The notes under the pieces: model-generated
The model's input: only the letters and a program-made list of their open reading frames with translations
The model's database searches: none
Told to the model about the DNA's origin: nothing
Program-made: the position numbers and the translations under genes
DNA from: Medicago truncatula
Taxonomy: Eukaryota; Streptophyta; Magnoliopsida; Fabales; Fabaceae
NCBI RefSeq assembly: GCF_003473485.1
Contig: NC_053047.1
Coordinates: 41,960,972-42,024,971 of the forward strand
DNA: 64,000 nt
Direction of reading: 5' to 3'
Shown: positions 57,566 through 64,000 of the stretch, piece after piece
Layout: every line of letters starts with the position of its first letter
Numbering within the stretch: the stretch's first letter is position 1

Positions 57566-60500
57566 TGTTATCGCGATTTTCGGGTGTCAAGTCATAAATT
57601 AGGCTTGAACCTTTCAATCTTTGATATTCTCTATTTTTTCTTGGGAAGGGTAAAATTGAGAAAAAACCCTTAGATTCTAAGTTCGGGGGTCGCTTTCGCT
57701 ACGGGAAGGTGTTAGGCACCCGGAACGATTATGGTATTCCATAAGAACCGTTCTCCTAAGTTTATTTCTACGCTTTATTTTTTATTGCCTACTTATTTAA
57801 AAGAAAATTTACTTATGTTAAGAATGGGGGGGAGAAAGTGTTTTGAGGTTTTATTTTAGTGGACTTGGAGAGGTTTTGACCTCATGCCTACATACCCATT
57901 TAAGGGATCAAACTCCATGTAGTTCTCTTTCAAAAAATGTTTTTTTGTGTGTTTGGTTGATTTTAGTTTTTGTTGGAAAATGGTTTTGAAGAAGAGAAAG
58001 AGGCCTTAAAGGCATAAGAGAGAAAAATGGTGAATGGTTGGTTCAATTGTTATTAAAAAAGTCTAAGTAGAAATTAGGATTCATTTGGATTTGTTTAAGA
58101 AAATAAAAGAAGAAATTCAATGGAGTTTTGACTCCAAGATTTGTTTGGAAAAATTTGAGTGATGGAATTGGTTTATTATTTTTTTGAAAATTGACATTTG
58201 TCTAAAAATCGCGTTTCCTAAGCATACATCTAAACGGTAATCATGCAACGTGTGTGCGTGTCGGTGCTTGTGTCGGTGTACATCACTTATAGTGTCCATA
58301 GTCCTTTACATTGAGTCCTAAATACATGCTATGGTCTTGCAAGGAATTAAAAAAAGAACTAATCTATCTAAAATTATTACAAACCCAATTGATGTAGAAA
58401 TGAATAGAAAATTGATGCCAAAACTATGGGATGAATGAAATGTGAGATGAAATGGTTAGTATCATAAGGCATAAAAATAGTAGAAAGGTAAACAAAATTG
58501 AATAGAATAGCAAGAGAGAAAAAAAAGTAATGAAATGAAATAAAGTGGCAAAATATACCTAAAATTGGTTATGACACTTAGACAATGCACATGACCTATA
58601 ATCCCCTCATTATAGCAATGTTAAAGGGATTTGATTTTGAGCTATAATGTGGGAACAAATAGGACACATTCAAGCCAAGAATCATGACACATTTTCAAAG
58701 ATATTTTGCACTTTATTTCTTGATCAAAACACACATTACTTACAAAACAAGAAAGAAATGAAAATCCATATCCACAATCAGCAAAACATACATGTGATCA
58801 GCAACATATTCACCATGAAATTACACACCAATCATCCACATCACATGCCAACATTTTATGAGAAAATATACCACAAAAATACACAAACTTAGATCAAACA
58901 CAAAATTAATCAAGAAGAAATAACACACACATTTTTATCATTTTTTTAAACCACTGGAAAATATCACAAAAGTGTTAAAATGTATTAAGAAACATATAAC
59001 AATTTTTTTAGGAATTTTTAGAGAAAAAATTGAGCACGCAGAGGTTCAATTAGCAAAAAAGCAGGGTGCAGATAGCAGGAAAATAGCAAAAAAAACGAAA
59101 AAAGCAAAGCCCAAACCAACCAAAGGACCCGGATTCACCAGGAGCGTTGGATTGATCCAGGGAAGGAAACCCTAGATCCAACGGCCAGGAACGAAGGGGA
59201 TTGGACCAGTCCTGGACCGGTCCGGTTCACTGGCTTATATAAGCATATGAGCACCGGTTTTTTCATTCTTCTCTTGTCTTTCTCTCTCTTCTCTCATCCT
59301 AGTGAGAGAAGCTCTCACTTCTCTCTTCTCCTCCCTCGCCGGATTCTGGAAAATGAAGATGAACTTCATCTTCTCCGGTGAAACTTGTTCCTCCGGCGTG
59401 GTGGCCGGCCGCCCCAAGGGTGGCGGCGCCGCCGCCGGAAGTTGAACAACTTTCTCCGTTTTCAAAATTTTTTACACTTTTGGAAATCCTTTTTCGTTCT
59501 AAACACGAATCCGGTACTGGTTTTTTCATGCAAGGTTTGAATCGTTGTAGATCTACACTTTTGTTCACGGTTTTGAAAAAGATTTTTCTTGATTCTTTTT
59601 AGTGTTTTGTTGAATGAAAGCTTTGGAACTTTGCAGATCTATAACTGATTCGTGTTTGTTGATATTTTTTGAGAAAGAAAGTGGAGTTTTACGTGTTTAC
59701 CTGCGGTTTCAATTGGAGATTTTGAGCGAAGATCTTCGGAAACACTTGAACTTGATTCTGTTTGTTGATTTTTGGATTTGAATTCGAAAATAAATCGGTT
59801 CTTCACTGATTTGATATCTTCTTCTTCTTCACCGGTTCAATCTTCTTCGTTTTCTTTCCCTCTTCTTCTCTGGTGCGAGCCTTTTGTGATCGTGCTTGAG
59901 TCCGTTGCTAACAGCGATGGATTCGCACTGGAATTGCGAAAGGAACGGTTCGATGATGACGATTCAAGGACGAATCGCTGAGAACTGTAGAGAAATCCGA
60001 GAGATTTTTGTCGAATTCTGGTGAATTTGTGATGAATCTGTGAGTTAGGGTTTGGGATTGTTCTTGGTGTTCTTGGTGATTTTCTGAGTTTTGATCTAAC
60101 TGAATGGAGAGAGAAAACTGTGATTCCTGTTTGTGATGTGGCGTGTGGTTAATGGATCTGTGTGGCACTGTGCACTATTTATAATCTGACAAGTGTGCTT
60201 GAGACCCAATGAAATGGTGACACCTGGACTTGTATGAAAATGGCTCGGCCTTAGACTGAAATTTTGACTTAGGGACCTTTCTGCAAAAAAGAAAAATTGA
60301 AGGACTAAACTGCAATAATAAAAAAATGGACTGAAATGAAATTTTTAAATGTTTTGGACTAAAATGCAATTTTAGAAACTGTCTCAGGGACTAAAATGCA
60401 ATAAAAAATAAAATTGGACTAAAATTGGTAAATTGGACAAAACGTAAAGTGAAACCAAAAATAAAATCAACAAAAGGACTAAAACGAACCAATTACTGAC

Positions 60501-60928
60501 ATGAGGTATTTTAAAATACCTCTCTGCCGAAATTTTGATAGGAAAAGACCAAAATGCCCCTAGGGACTAAACTGACTCAAACTGACTCAGATGCAATTTT
60601 TGAAATGATTTTTAAACAAAGGCTCAACAATGATTTGTACAGACAAATTGAAAAGACTCAGAGGCAAACACAGGGACTAAAATGGGTTCCACTGCAGGAA
60701 ATGACCAAAATACCCTTTTGTATGATTTTTTGAAATAAAATGCAAGAAAAGTAATGCGACGTTTCAGAGGGTTCTTAAATGACTTGTAATGTCAGAAAAG
60801 ACAGAGGCAGTAAAATACATTTAAAAAGAGAGTAAAGATTCAGAATAAAATAACAGAGAATTGACAAATATCAGTGTTAAAAAAGAAATTTGAACGAGTA
60901 TTTTTAGGTCCAAAATCAGGGTATAACA
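57566..60928 (-). mobile_element. 3' LTR of an Ogre/Tat-like Ty3-gypsy retrotransposon
   Basis: On the minus strand it begins TGTTATACCCTGATTTTGG and ends AAAATCGCGATAACA (3363 bp, TG...CA). The phrase GGAAGGTGTTAGGCACCCGG (57703-57722, plus strand) is typical of Ogre-type LTRs. A polypurine tract precedes the LTR and integrase lies further upstream in the sense direction. The left target duplication should be TTTTG (57561-57565); its partner lies beyond the window. The U5 part includes a GC-rich stretch (about 59395-59440) unlike the AT-rich surroundings and a 19-bp palindrome at 59355-59373. Confidence 0.85.
60176..60183 (-). promoter_or_regulatory. TATA box of the Ogre-like LTR
   Basis: TATAAATA on the minus strand, about 750 bases into the LTR. 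The sequence that follows (AGTGCACAGTGCCACACAG...) has no further ATG-rich region, as expected for a transcription start near 60150. Confidence 0.5.
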
Positions 60929-60942
60929 GCTGCCCCTATTTA
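60929..60942 (-). other. Polypurine tract
   Basis: The minus strand reads TAAATAGGGGCAGC immediately before the LTR start TGTTATACC. This is the plus-strand primer site for reverse transcription and sets the element's orientation. Confidence 0.75.
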
Positions 60943-61194
60943 AGTTTCTTTGTCTGGAGGGTCAAGAGACGGAGTCTTTGGCTTGACGGGACGAAGATAC
61001 TTAAATATTAACATTTGCACTGTGTTTGGACGTAAAAATACGCTTGTACATTTTCAAATATCATACATGCCATGCAACATTTGGATTATGAGTGCGAGAC
61101 AAACGAAAGCTGGAATTAACAAAAGATGTCGTATCCATTGCGGGATTGGTAGACATTGGTAAGATAACAGATAACAGGGTAGATAGGAGGCTAG

Positions 61195-61740
61195 GAACAA
61201 ATTGACGGGTACAAGCTGCTCTTGGATTGAGCTGGGCACTTGACCAGGAATAAAAGCAGACAAACAGGTGCGAGTTGTTCTTGGATTCGAACTGGTCACT
61301 CGACCGGGGACATGGAAAAGGTAGACAGGTACGAGTTGTTCTTGATTCGAACTAGTCACTCGACTGAAAGCAAGGCAAATAGACAGGTGCGAGCTTGTTC
61401 TTGGATGCGAACTGGTTACTCCACCGGAGACAAAGACAAATAGACAGGCGCAAGCTGCTCTTGGATTGAGCTAGCCACTCGAGCGAACAGAAACAGATAG
61501 ACAGGTACAAGCTGTTCTTGGACTTGAACTAGCCACTTGACCAAAATCATAGACACATAGACAGGTACAAGCTGTTCTTGGATTTGAACTGGTAACTCGA
61601 CCGATAACATTGAAAAGTAAACGGGTACAAGTCGTTCTTGGAGGCAAACTGGTAACTCGACCGGAAACATAAACAAATAGGTAGGTTCAAACTGCTCTTG
61701 GATTGAGCTAGCCACTTGACCAAACAGAAACAGATTCACT
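61195..61740 (-). repeat. ~60-bp minisatellite, 9 copies, in the retrotransposon 3' UTR
   Basis: Nine tandem copies of 57-61 bp are keyed by ACAGGTACAAG-like words ending near 61210, 61269, 61330, 61388, 61449, 61506, 61566, 61626 and 61686. Each copy contains an inner inverted repeat (GTTC/GAAC or GCTC/GAGC) nested in an outer one (CRAGY/ACTYG). Open frames crossing it are by-products of the repeat. Tandem arrays in the 3' UTR are a known trait of Ogre elements. Confidence 0.9.
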
Positions 61741-62288
61741 AGGGATTGTTTTTTTTTTTTGACAAAATATAGATTGAGATTGACTTGACGTCGATTTGAT
61801 TTGAAAAGTAGAAATTGACCGATGTTATTGGCTCACAAGGTTTTGACAGAGAACCTGACATGAGTATTGAGTTGAGACTGATATTGACATTGGAAATGCA
61901 ATATGCATGAATGATATAACAGTTTTATTAAATGCATGGGCATGTAATATGCATGATTATGCATGTATGAATGCTTGTAATGCACGACTGCTGGCGATTT
62001 GTAGACGCAGTTCCGCGGAGACAGACAAGACACTGGAGTATTGGGCACGTAATGGCTCGTGCTATATTACACATTCCTGGAAATTCTCTTTGGAGATGAC
62101 GTCGTTGGGAGACGTATCGGAACCATGGCTGAGGGCAGGTAGCTATGCAACTTGCTGGGGATAGAATCTCGGAAGACTCTACTGGGAATAATGCCGGATG
62201 TATCGTGGATGTCGCATCTGTGGTCAATGCTTTTTGCACGTTATTTTTTCAATTTTCATTCATTCATTTTTTGCATCCCATTTTTGCC
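61741..62288 (-). other. 3' UTR of the Ogre-like element, unstructured part
   Basis: No gene is seen. A T run lies at 61749-61760. Short open frames on both strands (61833-62357) show no recognisable domain. The stretch 62400-62925 is similar. Confidence 0.5.
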
Positions 62289-63113
62289 TGGATCGCCCTT
62301 TCGGGTTTTCGATCCACCGGGGAAATAAATTCTTTTCAATGCCCCATTTTTGCCTAAGTCGCCCTTCCGGGTTTTCAACTTAGCGAGCCTATTCATTTTC
62401 ATGCATTTTCATTCTGTTTTTTCATTCTTGCCATTGACCACAGACTATCCTGGAGGAGAACCTGCTTGTAACATATATTGAAACAGACACCAACACACAC
62501 TCGCTCATGCATGTTCGTTTGAATGTACCCTGTTGCTCAGGTTTTCTTTTCAAAAAAAAATTTTCAATTTTCAAGATGTTTGTTTCGAGCATTTGTCATT
62601 ATTAAAAATAGAAGGAAAATGTTTTTGTACATAACTTTGAAAGTAAAAAGAAAGCAGAGTTTCAAACAAAAGCACAGGCTCAAATTGATGTATAAGAGTG
62701 GTGGTCAGCCGAAGGCGTGACTCCACGGATTTACAAAGCTTGGAAAATGGTAATTTTTATTGGTTGGTGGTACATTGAACCCAGCAATCATTACATTTCC
62801 TAGAAACTTTGAATTTGCAAGCGTAGGAGCTTTTGATGAAGATAGTCATTAACAGCTGCAGATGCCCCAAGGGAGACGGTGGTTGGCCAGATATAGTTAC
62901 TTGCCTTTCGTTTCTATCTCATTTTTGCATGAACCGCCCTTCCGAGTTTTCGGCTCATCGAGACACTCATTCTTGCCTGAGTTGCATGCAATCTCAGCGA
63001 GCTTTTTCATATTTTTTTTTTGTCCCTTATTTTTGCCTGGACCGCCCTTTCGGGTTTTCGATCCACCGGGAAGCGCATTTTTGCCTAGGCCGCCCTTTCG
63101 GGTTTTCGACCTA
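62289..63113 (-). repeat. Six dispersed hairpin repeats in the 3' UTR
   Basis: Five copies share the core GCCCTTTCGGGTTTTC (plus strand), flanked by a 7-bp complementary stem: 62289-62316, 62355-62382, 62930-62957, 63038-63065 and 63086-63113. A sixth variant with a different core lies at 62977-62997. Each is preceded by TTTTTGCCT or a close variant. On the minus strand the core is CCC-GAAA-GGG (or GGAA loop) with an AAAA bulge below it. The last copy lies 22 bases past the pol stop codon. Confidence 0.85.
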
Positions 63114-63135
63114 CCACACTGTTCTTTTCACATTT

Positions 63136-64000
63136 CTAGGCAAAGTATTTCTTTACTATATCGGCATTCACTGGATTTGGAAGTTCTACACCATCCATGT
63201 GTGTAAGGATTAAAGCACCACCGGAGAAGGCCTTCTTGACAACATAAGGACCTTCATAGTTAGGCGTCCACTTGCCCCTTGGGTCAGGTTGCTGGCTTAT
63301 CCTCCTTTTCAATACAAGTTCTCCTATCTTGAATTCTCGAGGATGGACTTTCTTGTCAAAGGCAGTCTTCATTCTTGCTTGATATGACTGTCCACGAGCC
63401 ATGGCATCCATACGTTTTTCCTCAATCAAATTCAACTGATCATACCGGCTCTGGCACCATTCAGCCTCAGATAACTTTGCTTCCATGATCACACGGAGAG
63501 ATGGGATCTCCACTTCCAAAGGAAGAACTGCTTCCATACCATATACAAGAGAGAAAGGGGTTGCCCCGGTTGAACTGCGCACGGTAGTACGGTAGCCATG
63601 CAGAGCATAGGGTAACATCTCATGCCAGTCCTTGTAAGTGGTTACCATCTTCTGGACAATTCTCTTGATATTCTTGTTGGCGGCCTCAACTGCACCATTC
63701 ATCTGAGGTCTATAAGGAGAAGAGTTATGATGCTCAATTTTGAATTCTTCACAAAGAGCTTGCACCACATTGTTATTCAGGTTGGTACCATTGTCGGTAA
63801 TAATCTTGCTGGGAACACCATATCGACAGATGATGTTGTTCTTGATGAACTTAGCTACCACTTGCTTGGTCACATTGGTATAAGATGCTGCTTCAACCCA
63901 CTTGGTGAAGTAGTCAATTGCCACTAAGATGAAACGATGACCATTTGAAGCCTTCGGTTCAATTCTCCCAATCATGTCGATGCCCCACATTGAAAACGGC
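63136..64000 (-). CDS. pol polyprotein, integrase region, Ogre/Tat lineage (partial)
   Basis: The frame is open to the window edge and ends at TAG 63136-63138. From WGIDMIG on, the integrase core shows D (GID), D (IITDNGTN) and E (NGAVEAANK), with exactly 35 residues between the last two: the D,D(35)E triad. FTKWVEAASY, SPYRPQMNGA and PFSLVYGMEAVLP are typical of Tat/Ogre integrases. A GPY-like segment (KWTPNYEGPYVVKKAF) and the C-terminal VNADIVKKYFA follow. No chromodomain is present, as expected for this lineage. Integrase inserts the cDNA into host DNA in the nucleus. This part has no stop or frameshift, so the element may be young; gag, protease and RT/RNase H lie outside the window. Confidence 0.92.
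   Translation of the reverse strand, partial: PFSMWGIDMIGRIEPKASNGHRFILVAIDYFTKWVEAASYTNVTKQVVAKFIKNNIICRYGVPSKIITDNGTNLNNNVVQALCEEFKIEHHNSSPYRPQMNGAVEAANKNIKRIVQKMVTTYKDWHEMLPYALHGYRTTVRSSTGATPFSLVYGMEAVLPLEVEIPSLRVIMEAKLSEAEWCQSRYDQLNLIEEKRMDAMARGQSYQARMKTAFDKKVHPREFKIGELVLKRRISQQPDPRGKWTPNYEGPYVVKKAFSGGALILTHMDGVELPNPVNADIVKKYFA

Noticed and set aside
59235..59981. Several open frames in the GC-rich and CT-rich part of the LTR
   Set aside because: Overlapping frames on both strands, no domain, and located in the U5/leader part of an LTR.
61416..61739. 107-codon minus-strand frame rich in VQEQLVPVY repeats
   Set aside because: It is simply the minisatellite translated. Period and stops follow the DNA repeat.
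61195..61740. CRISPR-like array of ~60-bp repeats
   Set aside because: Repeats are directly adjacent without unique spacers, in plant DNA within a retrotransposon 3' UTR.
62833..63213. 126-codon plus-strand frame
   Set aside because: It runs antisense through the hairpin repeats and into the pol C-terminus; an artefact of low stop density.

Overview
The window is eukaryotic plant DNA from a legume nuclear genome, very probably the inverted-repeat-lacking clade (Medicago, Trifolium, Pisum or Vicia type). Three things point there: AT-rich DNA packed with plant transposable elements; two-exon genes for nodule-specific cysteine-rich (NCR) peptides; and a Ty3/gypsy element of the Tat/Ogre lineage at the right end. 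I cannot fix the species from sequence alone.

Positions 1-57565 are a head-to-tail array of one ~23.9-kb unit. Unit 1 is 1-23933 (the window starts inside it), unit 2 is 23934-47874, and unit 3 starts at 47875 and is broken at 57565 by a retrotransposon. Copies differ only by scattered substitutions and small indels. The intact genes in each unit are NCR genes. NCR-A and NCR-B each encode a 64-residue six-cysteine peptide. NCR-C is a decayed 57-residue version that has lost cysteines 2 and 3 and its C-terminal tail. NCR-D is only a promoter, split by a 3.0-kb solo LTR, with no coding exon. The A, B, C and D segments are themselves older paralogous modules. Comparing them gives empty sites that prove the ends of a Helitron, a CACTA MITE and SINEs.

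Between the NCR modules lie relics: hAT-, Stowaway-, Mutator- and CACTA-type MITEs; three SINE insertions; LINE reverse-transcriptase pieces; several LTR remnants with primer binding sites; and fragments of host genes. The host fragments resemble a NAP1-related/SET histone chaperone, a DEAD-box RNA helicase (RH39-like), a zf-XS protein of the SGS3/IDN2/FDM family, and an LRR receptor-like kinase. None of these is intact.

Positions 57566-64000 are the 3' half of an Ogre-like retrotransposon on the minus strand: integrase (open at the window edge), a long 3' UTR, a polypurine tract and a 3.36-kb 3' LTR. The 3' UTR holds the most unusual signal. Five hairpins with GNRA tetraloops, plus a sixth variant, and nine copies of a ~60-bp minisatellite have stems that change by compensating substitutions. 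Nearly every mismatch on the plus strand becomes a G-U wobble on the minus strand, which is the element's RNA sense. This suggests selected RNA structure.

All calls were made by reading the sequence. No database search, folding program or identity calculation was run.
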